Source of the DNA: JAALKW01 sp963974485
GTDB lineage: Bacteria; Pseudomonadota; Gammaproteobacteria; Legionellales; Legionellaceae
Direction of reading: 5' to 3'
DNA length: 64,000 bases
Assembly (NCBI GenBank): GCA_963974485.1
Contig: CAXBBS010000003.1
Coordinates: 124,001-188,000 of the forward strand
The translations under genes and the position numbers were made by a program. Below, piece after piece: positions 42,906-50,958 of the stretch. Every line of letters starts with the position of its first letter. The first letter of the stretch is position 1. The notes under the pieces are model-generated. The model was given only the letters and a program-made list of their open reading frames with translations, was not told the DNA's origin and did no database searches.

Positions 42906-44792
42906 CTATGCGTTCTCAGATAACTCAGAAGAAAACTCAGGTACCAAGCTTTTGATCAACACCATCAACTCATCGGTTTGGTATGTTTGGCATGCATGGT
43001 GCATCATGCGTAAAGCTTGGGTCAGCTCATTCCAATTAATCTCACGAAAACGTGCTTTGAATAATTTTTCATGGGTCGTTTGAACCAAAGGCTCCGAGGC
43101 ATGAAACAGCTCTTCAAACAGCTTTTCACCAGGACGTAGACCTGTGTATTTTATCTCAACATCTTGACCTGGTTTTTTACCAGCCAAACGAATCATTTGC
43201 TCAGCCAAATACGTAATGGTGATGGGTTCCCCCATATCCAGCATAAAAATTTCACCGCCTTCGCCATTGGCCATAGCTTGCAAAATCAACTGACTGGCTT
43301 CTGGAATGGTCATAAAGTAGCGTTTAACTTCTGGGTGCGTCACCGTGAGGGGCCCCCCTAATTCCAATTGCTTTTGAAACAACGGCACCACACTTCCGAC
43401 CGAACCTAAAACATTACCAAATCGAACGGTAATAAATTGTGTGCTCACACGCTGATTTAAATTTTGGCAATAAATTTCAGCAATGCGCTTGGTCGTTCCC
43501 ATAATATTGGTTGGATTGACCGCTTTATCGGTTGATATCAACACAAACTTTTCGGTATTCACAGCAAGACTGGCTTCCACGACGACCTGTGTACCTATCA
43601 CGTTATTATAGACCGCCACACGTACTTGATCTTCAAGCATGGGCACGTGTTTATAAGCCGCCGCATGAAACACAACATGAGGTTTAAAGCGCTCAAACAC
43701 TTCGTTTACAGCAACCACATCCACCACACTTGCTAGAATCATATTTAGTGGAAGTTTAGGAAAATGCGCTCGAAGCTCGAGTTCAATATGATATAAATTG
43801 GACTCACTATTATCAAATAACACAAGTCGTTCGGGTTCGAGTGCTGCAATTTGTCGACATAACTCGGATCCAATCGACCCGCCCCCACCGCTAACCAAGA
43901 CACAACGCCCGTGAAGCCCTGCTTCAATTTTATCCCACTCAAGCTCAACTTGATCGCGCCCAAGTAAGTCACCAATATTAACGGTTCGAAGCGCATTCAC
44001 TTCAACGCGTCCCGAGACCAACGCCTGAAGGCTTGGTAACGTTCTAAACGGCACGCGGGATGCTTCGCAATAATTGACGATACGTCGCATGGCGGCAGAA
44101 CCAGCTGAAGGCAGCGCAATAAAAATCAAATCAGCTTCGCATTGAGTCACTAATTCGGACAATTCTGGAATGCTTCCCAGTACACGCACGCCATGCACTT
44201 CGAGACCCCATTTTTTTTTGTCGTCATCCACCAGCCCAATCGGTAAATAGTCATGGGTTCGTTGCAAGTCTCGTACTAAGCTCTCCCCTGCATTACCAGC
44301 ACCGACAATAACAACGCGTTTAACCGCCTCATCAGCATCCAGTTGCTTACCTTGCTTATCCCAACGGTAACGTAATGTGAGTCGTGCACCACATAAACAG
44401 GCCATGAGTAATAAGCCATACAACGGTAAAACCGTACGCGGTATGGTTTGAAGCCATGCTAATGTATAAAAAACAGGGTAAGCTAATAACGTTCCGACAC
44501 ACACCGCTTTTAAAATACGCGCCATATCACCCAATGACGAAAACCGCCATAAACCACGGTAAACTTTAAATCCGTAATAACAAGCAACTTGAAGCATGAC
44601 CAAAATAACCAAAGGCTTCCAGGCGCTATGCAGCAACCAATCTTGGAATAAAACACGTGAATTAAACTGAAAAGCATTGGCGCAGCACCAAGCGAATGGA
44701 ATAGCCAAAACATCAAAAAGTACGACCGGTAATTTTGTGTAGAACTTCTGTAAGCTATTTCGAAGAAAAAAGACGTTTCTATCCATGCGCAT
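42906..44792 (-). CDS. Membrane-anchored nucleoside-diphosphate-sugar 4,6-dehydratase (WbpM/FlaA1-like)
   Basis: 628 residues. Four N-terminal membrane helices, a first Rossmann domain (VVIVGAGNAGESLVRDL), and a catalytic extended SDR domain with NAD-binding VSGGGGSIGSELCRQ and LISTDKAVNPTNIMGTTKR, where Met replaces the usual Tyr of YxxxK as in WbpM. The enzyme makes UDP-4-keto-6-deoxy-GlcNAc for O-antigen or glycan synthesis. No other glycan gene is adjacent; minor pilin genes follow directly, hinting at pilin or surface glycosylation. Confidence 0.9.
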   Translation of the reverse strand: MRMDRNVFFLRNSLQKFYTKLPVVLFDVLAIPFAWCCANAFQFNSRVLFQDWLLHSAWKPLVILVMLQVACYYGFKVYRGLWRFSSLGDMARILKAVCVGTLLAYPVFYTLAWLQTIPRTVLPLYGLLLMACLCGARLTLRYRWDKQGKQLDADEAVKRVVIVGAGNAGESLVRDLQRTHDYLPIGLVDDDKKKWGLEVHGVRVLGSIPELSELVTQCEADLIFIALPSAGSAAMRRIVNYCEASRVPFRTLPSLQALVSGRVEVNALRTVNIGDLLGRDQVELEWDKIEAGLHGRCVLVSGGGGSIGSELCRQIAALEPERLVLFDNSESNLYHIELELRAHFPKLPLNMILASVVDVVAVNEVFERFKPHVVFHAAAYKHVPMLEDQVRVAVYNNVIGTQVVVEASLAVNTEKFVLISTDKAVNPTNIMGTTKRIAEIYCQNLNQRVSTQFITVRFGNVLGSVGSVVPLFQKQLELGGPLTVTHPEVKRYFMTIPEASQLILQAMANGEGGEIFMLDMGEPITITYLAEQMIRLAGKKPGQDVEIKYTGLRPGEKLFEELFHASEPLVQTTHEKLFKARFREINWNELTQALRMMHHACQTYQTDELMVLIKSLVPEFSSELSENA

Positions 44793-44895
44793 GCCTTGCT
44801 TTAAATTTTTTGCATTTTACAATATGTTACGTCTATCTGATATAGTTGCGAATAAACACATTTGCTCAAACGTATAAAACTTAAGGTGACTCACA

Positions 44896-46221
44896 GTGTC
44901 TGACGATAGAAATGAATTTAAAAATTTTAAACGTAAATTGATAGATATGCGCAATGAAAGCACACAATCACCTGAGGCAATAGCGCGCACAGTGGGCATG
45001 CTAAAAGAAACATCCAATCAATTTCAAACCATGAAGTTCGATCAATTAGCACAACAACGCGCAACACACGGTTTTAACCACTTTATTTTTGATTTAAAAG
45101 ACCCGATCCATAATGCCCAGGGTAATGGATGGTTTTTAAATAACGGTATGCTTCACATTGATCCTACGCATTTCCAAAATGAAGTCACCAGAACAGAAGT
45201 ACATACGCTGTTAAACCAAAAGCTTGGCGATAGGCCTTGGTACCAAATACCCAGTGAAGCAACCGCGACGTATACAAGCGCTTATGGCCTTGCGATTAAA
45301 ACCTTGGGAAAAAATGGCATAAATGCTGCGGTTGATCCTATTTTATTAGTACAAGACATCGACGGTAAAGTCAGTGTACTTTCTGGCCAACGTCCCGTAT
45401 GCAATGAGTATTGCTTACCGGGCGGCATGAATGAAAGCACCGTTATTAACACTTGCGTTTCAGAATTACTTGAAGAATGCTTTAGTGGTGCGCTGTTTGA
45501 GCCAGGTGAAAAAAGCAGCCGCCTATTAGATGATAGTACCCACAATATTTTAGAATTTAACGCCACGATTGCAGCGCTTTGCCCAGTCGAACTACAAGCT
45601 GAGATGACCGTGCTGCCTACGAATATTTCAGCTTCAGAAGCCGTTCAACATGCTGTTCGCCATATCCAAGACAGTGCATTGGATGAAGGTAAAAAAGCAC
45701 CGTTGATTGCAAAAATAAAATGCACAATTTATCAAGAAAGACTGCCCGAACCGTTTGCTCGATTCTCTAATTTTGTTAATCAACATATTCATCAAGATCA
45801 AGACAATGTTATTAATGGCTCCGATCCTCGTAATACAGATGTGGCCTATATGGAAACAAAACCACTGCCTGGCTTTATAAAAATACACGAGATGGATGCC
45901 ATCACGAGCCAATGTGCTTTAACGTTTGGAGCTGGCGACGACTTAGGCAATGTTAGGTTACGAGATATTGATGTTTTTTGTGGACAAATCGTATCAACAG
46001 GAACAGAACCAACAAGTCATCAACAAGGCACGTACAGTGATCATGCAAGCTTAGTTTTAAATTCAATTGCTTTAGGGTTAGAAAACGGTGATTTAATCTT
46101 AACCGACGCATTATCCAATCAGATCCACACGGTCATAACAAACCATCCCAGCTTAGATATTTGCCTCGATGAAGATGCGACTTCAATGCTAGTGCGCCAT
46201 TCGATTAATTCTGGCTTATGA
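44896..46221 (+). CDS. NUDT9/TRPM2-like Nudix-domain protein, candidate effector
   Basis: 441 residues starting at GTG 44896 with AAGG about 9 nt upstream. The centre has NEYCLPGGMNESTV followed by VSELLEECFSGAL, which aligns with the LPGG-M...REF-EEA box of NUDT9/TRPM2 ADP-ribose hydrolases rather than with ordinary bacterial Nudix boxes; the box is shortened by about two residues and the basic Arg is Ser, so activity is unsure. A preceding QRPVCNEY strand and a late SDHASLVLN segment support the fold. No signal peptide. N- and C-terminal extensions are unrecognised. Confidence 0.65.
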   Translation: MSDDRNEFKNFKRKLIDMRNESTQSPEAIARTVGMLKETSNQFQTMKFDQLAQQRATHGFNHFIFDLKDPIHNAQGNGWFLNNGMLHIDPTHFQNEVTRTEVHTLLNQKLGDRPWYQIPSEATATYTSAYGLAIKTLGKNGINAAVDPILLVQDIDGKVSVLSGQRPVCNEYCLPGGMNESTVINTCVSELLEECFSGALFEPGEKSSRLLDDSTHNILEFNATIAALCPVELQAEMTVLPTNISASEAVQHAVRHIQDSALDEGKKAPLIAKIKCTIYQERLPEPFARFSNFVNQHIHQDQDNVINGSDPRNTDVAYMETKPLPGFIKIHEMDAITSQCALTFGAGDDLGNVRLRDIDVFCGQIVSTGTEPTSHQQGTYSDHASLVLNSIALGLENGDLILTDALSNQIHTVITNHPSLDICLDEDATSMLVRHSINSGL

Positions 46222-46248
46222 TGCTCGTCTATCTAGAACCGAAGGTTG

Positions 46249-46277
46249 TGACTGAGCGACACGCTGTTTTTCAGTCA
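46249..46277. terminator. Hairpin between the NUDT9-like and 814-residue genes
   Basis: TGACTGA (46249-46255) and TCAGTCA (46271-46277), with an inner GCG/CGC-like step, then AAAA. A perfect TATAAT at 46287-46292 follows and may be the -10 of the next gene. Confidence 0.35.
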
Positions 46278-46332
46278 AAAATATCTTATAATAACCATCA
46301 GGTTAATTTAATTAGCACATAAGCCAAGCCTG

Positions 46333-48777
46333 ATGATGATTCCACTCATTGAACCCACAACAACACGTTACATCCACGTTAACCCCGTGACTAATCGCGT
46401 GCACTTACTTGTGCCGTTTGTTGGTGGCCAGGATATCAGCACTGATAATACGTGTCGCTCAACAACAGAATTAAACGCATTTTTTGGAGGTGGGGGTTTC
46501 AGCGAATTAGAATCTTACAAAAGTGTACTGAAATTTCATATTACCCTGCTCGACGTGGGCGATGTGAGACGGGCTATGAAAGAAGCGCGCCTACACCAGA
46601 TCAATATCTACCTTGAATCCGTTCGCAGCCTAGGGGTTAACTATCAAACAACAGTCAACGCTTTGCTAGCTAAACCCTCGAACTTACACAGTATTCAATT
46701 ACGACCACGCATACAAGACCCCATCAGCCGTGTGGTGAACCCGGTGTTTACCATTAAGCGCGTCAATGATTGGTTAGGCACGCCCTTATCGCCTTTGTAT
46801 AACAAAATGCATGAGGTTTTTTCGAACCAAACGCTGGGAAAACCCGACCCACGTACAGCGCTTATTACCTCGGCTTTAAGAACTCTACCTCAGGATGCAA
46901 GCTTTAAAGATATTCAACGTGTATTGACCGAGCAATGCCACATCCTGTTTGGAGCTCCTGTAGATTTTGAAAGTTATATTAAACGCACACCTGGCAGAGC
47001 AAGCAAGAACCAAGCTGTCACTAAGGCACATATTCACCAAGAGATGGGTTTTAATGATGCTGCAACGCCAGAAGATTATATTGATGCTCTTTTAGGTTTT
47101 TGTGCACCCAATTTATCGAGCTTATATACAGGCTCACCGTTTTACTATGGAGCGTATACGACACCACACGAACAAGCCGAACGCTTGTCGATGATGACCC
47201 AATTTTACATCGCCATTTTAAATATTCATTGTCGCGCACAAGGTATCAGCGATAAAAATTTTGGGGAAATTCTCGATAACAATGCAGCATTAAGTCAAAA
47301 ACTTGTTAACGCTGTGTCGCAAGCACTAAGTCGTGGCGATGATGTGGAAAAGGTGATTATCATGCTTTTCTTTCTTTACGAGGAGGTCTTTAGTCTGTCT
47401 CGTGGTTTAAGTGCCAAAGATAAAGATTCGATTCAAGCGAAATTCGAAATCACCTACCGTACCGTGACCGCCACGAAAGAAAATCCACACATGGATGATT
47501 TCATGATACTAGATACAGAAGCCTGTGGCCCAAACGATATATTCTTCACACAAAAAGGTTTGATTTGCACAGACTTCGCGAATATCGCGCCGACCACAGG
47601 ACCGAACCTAGCCTATTTTGCTAAAGTTCGACAAGAGGCAGCCACACATCCCAAATTCATGAGACCTCAAGATGAAGCGGTAATTACTGTTGATATTGAG
47701 CCCGAAACGCTTATGGATAAAATCAGCGACATCCAATGGGATAAGTTACCTCAAGAAGTCGCCGATGCGTGTCGAGCTTTGCCTGCCTTCCAAATACGTC
47801 AATTTCCGGATGATGTCGCGAAAGGTAAACAAGGCGATGCAGAGCTTATTTTAAATGCCTCGGATGATAAGCAAGCCTTAATAACAACTCTAGCTAAATT
47901 TACCGACTACTCAGGACGCACGTTTAACTGCACCGCTTACGAATACGCCTATTGGGCTAAAGACACCCACATGCGCCGGATGCTCGAAAGCCACATGGAT
48001 GATACGACTAAAACTTATTTATTGGATAAGATTGATGAAATCGAGCGCTCAGGCCTTGTTTATCAACAACGTGGGGTTAATTACACAAACCCACATTATG
48101 ACGTGAGTTTTGTATTGAAAGACTTGAGTCCCGATGAGTTTTGTTATTTACAAAACATGGTGGGTCAAAACATAGAAAAAATACAGCAAGCCACGTCAGA
48201 AAACTATCAAAACCTACCGTTTACAGCCACGGAATATGAACAACTGAAAAAAGCATTAGAACAACATCAGCAAGACAGGCTAACCTCGTTCTTTTACACA
48301 TCACCGGCCAACGCCATCGCGAACAAATTGAGATTTGATTTTAAATCCTTAATCACGGCACTTAATACCTACGTAACGAATTATGATAGATGGAACCCTC
48401 ATGACCGCGAGGCAGCCTGGCTTAACGTCGGTCAAGCCCAGCGTGAGGTTCCCGTACATATCGCTAATGAATATTGTAGACTAGACCGCCTATTTTACCC
48501 GTGCCCTGACTTTAATGAACGCGTGCTGCCGCGGGTTCTTAGGCTTGATGATTCTTCTTATTGGTTCCCTCTCACCTCTTCGTCTTCTGGCCTTGGTTTT
48601 GATTTTGGTTTAGCACACGGCGTCGTGGGGGCGCAGGTCGCTGTCCGCGCGGCGCTGCCAGGGTGGCGTGCTCGTGATTCGGCGGTCGTTACCCGCCTTG
48701 ATAAAGTAAGAACCGCTGATCTCACGCAGTCGCGTGAAATCTTGGATGTGGCTACAGCGTCTATCTACGAGATGTGA
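46333..48777 (+). CDS. Orphan 814-residue protein, candidate effector
   Basis: No known domain recognised and no signal peptide or membrane helix. The N-terminal 450 residues are mixed alpha/beta with an early HVNPVTNRVHLLVPFVGG strand pair; residues about 500-680 are helical, including LADKIDEIERSG-type and KIQQATSENYQNLP segments. The last about 60 residues (from GLAHGVVGAQVAVRAALPGW) are encoded by DNA far richer in G+C than the rest and differ in composition, as if a short element was inserted in frame near the end. ATG 46333 (or 46336) has no strong Shine-Dalgarno. The 3' end overlaps the convergent gene at 48761. Confidence 0.65.
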   Translation: MMIPLIEPTTTRYIHVNPVTNRVHLLVPFVGGQDISTDNTCRSTTELNAFFGGGGFSELESYKSVLKFHITLLDVGDVRRAMKEARLHQINIYLESVRSLGVNYQTTVNALLAKPSNLHSIQLRPRIQDPISRVVNPVFTIKRVNDWLGTPLSPLYNKMHEVFSNQTLGKPDPRTALITSALRTLPQDASFKDIQRVLTEQCHILFGAPVDFESYIKRTPGRASKNQAVTKAHIHQEMGFNDAATPEDYIDALLGFCAPNLSSLYTGSPFYYGAYTTPHEQAERLSMMTQFYIAILNIHCRAQGISDKNFGEILDNNAALSQKLVNAVSQALSRGDDVEKVIIMLFFLYEEVFSLSRGLSAKDKDSIQAKFEITYRTVTATKENPHMDDFMILDTEACGPNDIFFTQKGLICTDFANIAPTTGPNLAYFAKVRQEAATHPKFMRPQDEAVITVDIEPETLMDKISDIQWDKLPQEVADACRALPAFQIRQFPDDVAKGKQGDAELILNASDDKQALITTLAKFTDYSGRTFNCTAYEYAYWAKDTHMRRMLESHMDDTTKTYLLDKIDEIERSGLVYQQRGVNYTNPHYDVSFVLKDLSPDEFCYLQNMVGQNIEKIQQATSENYQNLPFTATEYEQLKKALEQHQQDRLTSFFYTSPANAIANKLRFDFKSLITALNTYVTNYDRWNPHDREAAWLNVGQAQREVPVHIANEYCRLDRLFYPCPDFNERVLPRVLRLDDSSYWFPLTSSSSGLGFDFGLAHGVVGAQVAVRAALPGWRARDSAVVTRLDKVRTADLTQSREILDVATASIYEM

Positions 48778-48783
48778 GATCAG
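48599..48783. repeat. GC-rich patch ending in a 10-bp inverted repeat
   Basis: From about 48620 to 48700 the sequence is dominated by G and C (CCGCGCGG palindrome at about 48646, GGCGG/CCGCC around 48680-48696) in an AT-rich region. CTGATCTCAC (48716-48725) and GTGAGATCAG (48774-48783) form a perfect inverted repeat that spans the stop codon of the 814-residue gene and the end of the convergent gene. Confidence 0.45.
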
Positions 48784-49147
48784 GACTGCTATGGCGTCGT
48801 GTGGTTTGCTCTCGATCTTGCAGAGCCTCTGTCTTTTCAGAGCATGCATCATCACTGCTCATCGAACGACGTGGATTATTTTTTTTAAAAAAAGAAGCTT
48901 CTCCATCACCTGACAAGATTCTTTTTTGAATGCTTTCGTCTTGCGAGACCAGACGCTTCGCAGGAGAGCGTACTTGCTTTTTTGGTGAATCGACAGATTT
49001 TGCTTCCTCTTCGTTTACCGATGTTTCAATCTTTTGCATAAACTCCAGGCGGGTATTCAACTGGCACGTTTTAATACTGCGTTGCTCACTTTCCCGCGCC
49101 CTTGCTTCCGCCGCTTTAACTTGCTGTCTCATACGATTTGCGAACAT
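48761..49147 (-). CDS. Small charged orphan protein
   Basis: 128 residues, low-complexity and highly charged: RMRQQVKAAEARARESEQRS coiled-coil-like start, then SPKKQVRSPAKRL and a Ser/Arg-rich end (RRHSSPDLTSRR). No fold recognised and probably disordered. Its 3' end overlaps the 814-residue gene by 17 nt. It may be a small effector or a spurious frame; coding is supported by its length in an otherwise open stretch and ATG start only. Confidence 0.5.
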   Translation of the reverse strand: MFANRMRQQVKAAEARARESEQRSIKTCQLNTRLEFMQKIETSVNEEEAKSVDSPKKQVRSPAKRLVSQDESIQKRILSGDGEASFFKKNNPRRSMSSDDACSEKTEALQDREQTTRRHSSPDLTSRR

Positions 49148-49182
49148 AACTCACGATCCTTGTTTGCTCAATAAAACCAAAT

Positions 49183-50871
49183 TTAGTGTGATAGATACGG
49201 TGTAGAGCAAAGCCCAGTATCAAGACCTACTTTAGCAAAAGCCACACGCACATCAGCAACGTTATAGCCATAATCTTTTGTTGCAGCCGTCACGCCGCAT
49301 GCAGCTTCTGTAAGCGTGGACATGCTTGGATTCCAATAATTCATATTTGCTTTAATCATCACATTAAAGGCTTTTCGAACATCCCAACCTTTCGTTGTTG
49401 CAATAAGATAAAAAGCTTTATTAAAAATACCTGCACCCGCATGCACTTCGGACGCATCAAAATCACGCATATGATCAATGGACGCGCCATCTTTTGTAGG
49501 GTTGTCTAAATAACGCATCGCGCCTTCATTTTTTTTGATATCTCGCCCAATATCCCATGTACTTATTCCTGTCGCATAATATTGTATGGCAACTGCAGCC
49601 TCATCAGAAAAGGCCTCATGCAATGCGCCCATCTGAGGCTCAGAATAATCAATACCTGAATGCTGTGAGGTAAACCCGTGGCTCACTTCATGTGCGGTCA
49701 CACCCAACGACGTCAAAGGATAAAACATCGAACCGCCATCACCAAAAGTCATTTGTTGGCCATCCCAAAAAGCGTTATCAAAATTTCGTCCATAATGAAC
49801 ACGCATATTTAGCCGCATCGGTGTTTTACCGTCTTCTTCGACTAAAGCAGGCATACCGTACCAATCACGATAAAAACCAATCACTGTATTGGCGCCATAA
49901 AAAGCATCCAGACTGGGAGAATAGCCCCCGTTCACTTCATCTCCCTTCCAGCGGGTTCCATGATAATCGTTGCTTAACCAATACACAGGGTTGGCTTGAT
50001 CGCCTTTGGAGCAAGTCGATGGGTTCAAACCGCCATAGGACATATCATGTATGGTGACTTCATCATTGATCAACAAGCAATAATTAAGTTGGTAGTTCAT
50101 ACCGCCCTGCTGCCCCTGTTGTTGATAGAGCTGAGCTTTGACGGCGGGTAAATGCCCTTCAGCACCGTCATAAATAACTTCGCCTGTTTTATCATTACCA
50201 CCAATACCACCCGCTAATACTTCGGGTATTTCCATGGGATTTTCTGATAAGACACCATCCCAATGACGATACACATGTAATGATTCCGCATCCATAATCG
50301 TCGTAGGTCGATGCGCTCCCGTTTCACCATCATCATAATAAAAACTGATTAAAAATGCGTAATGCGCTTGTTGCGACTTATCAACATAAACAATTGTTTT
50401 TAATGACTCTTGTGTATAGCTTAAATTAACTAACCCTAATTTTTTTTCAAATATGAGCTTAGCCTGCTGAATGGCCTTTTTTTTGTTTAATTCAGATGAA
50501 CTATACGTGGGCCGTGCTCCTAAATCTTGCCCTAAGCCTTCATAGATCACACCAGTCATTGATGTATGTTGGTTTAAATGAGCATACAACCCCAGTTTAT
50601 GATTGGCCTTAGGAATATGAGCAATCGCGGTGGCATTCCAAACAGGTACGCCTGCATACATTTGCTGTAAACGTACGTGACTTGTTTGATTAAAATCAAT
50701 ATCTACTCTTGTTTGGCTCAATTCGGTTGATTTTAATACTGACGTGGGCGTTGCTATAACGTAAGGCTTAATGTAATTGCCTGACTGATGGCTTAAATCG
50801 ATTCGAGTGGCTGCTGAGGCCGTGTGGGTTAACAAAGCACTCGCGAGTACCATGACAAGCTTTTTATTCAT
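49183..50871 (-). CDS. proA: Secreted M4 zinc metalloprotease, ProA/Msp-like
   Basis: 562 residues: signal peptide (LVMVLASALLTHTASA), FTP/PepSY propeptide (about 25-200), and a thermolysin-type catalytic domain. Zinc ligands His394 and His398 with catalytic Glu395 in TAHEVSHGFTS, third ligand Glu419 in GALHEAFSDE, and the late active-site His in DASEVHAGAGIFNKAF. Very similar in plan to Legionella ProA/Msp (about 540 residues), a major type II secretion substrate that degrades host proteins. Cysteines for disulfides are present. A single gene transcribed on its own. Confidence 0.92.
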   Translation of the reverse strand: MNKKLVMVLASALLTHTASAATRIDLSHQSGNYIKPYVIATPTSVLKSTELSQTRVDIDFNQTSHVRLQQMYAGVPVWNATAIAHIPKANHKLGLYAHLNQHTSMTGVIYEGLGQDLGARPTYSSSELNKKKAIQQAKLIFEKKLGLVNLSYTQESLKTIVYVDKSQQAHYAFLISFYYDDGETGAHRPTTIMDAESLHVYRHWDGVLSENPMEIPEVLAGGIGGNDKTGEVIYDGAEGHLPAVKAQLYQQQGQQGGMNYQLNYCLLINDEVTIHDMSYGGLNPSTCSKGDQANPVYWLSNDYHGTRWKGDEVNGGYSPSLDAFYGANTVIGFYRDWYGMPALVEEDGKTPMRLNMRVHYGRNFDNAFWDGQQMTFGDGGSMFYPLTSLGVTAHEVSHGFTSQHSGIDYSEPQMGALHEAFSDEAAVAIQYYATGISTWDIGRDIKKNEGAMRYLDNPTKDGASIDHMRDFDASEVHAGAGIFNKAFYLIATTKGWDVRKAFNVMIKANMNYWNPSMSTLTEAACGVTAATKDYGYNVADVRVAFAKVGLDTGLCSTPYLSH

Positions 50872-50958
50872 ATTTTTTATACACCAAAATAAGATTAAAT
50901 TAAGATTAAATTATTGAGCTAAATTTTAACGCGATGGTAAAATAAAAGCAATGGCGGC

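Noticed and set aside
48610..49147. Several overlapping reading frames around the 3' end of the 814-residue gene
   Set aside because: Only the charged 128-residue frame starting at 49147 extends beyond the neighbour; others are shadows of the GC-rich patch.
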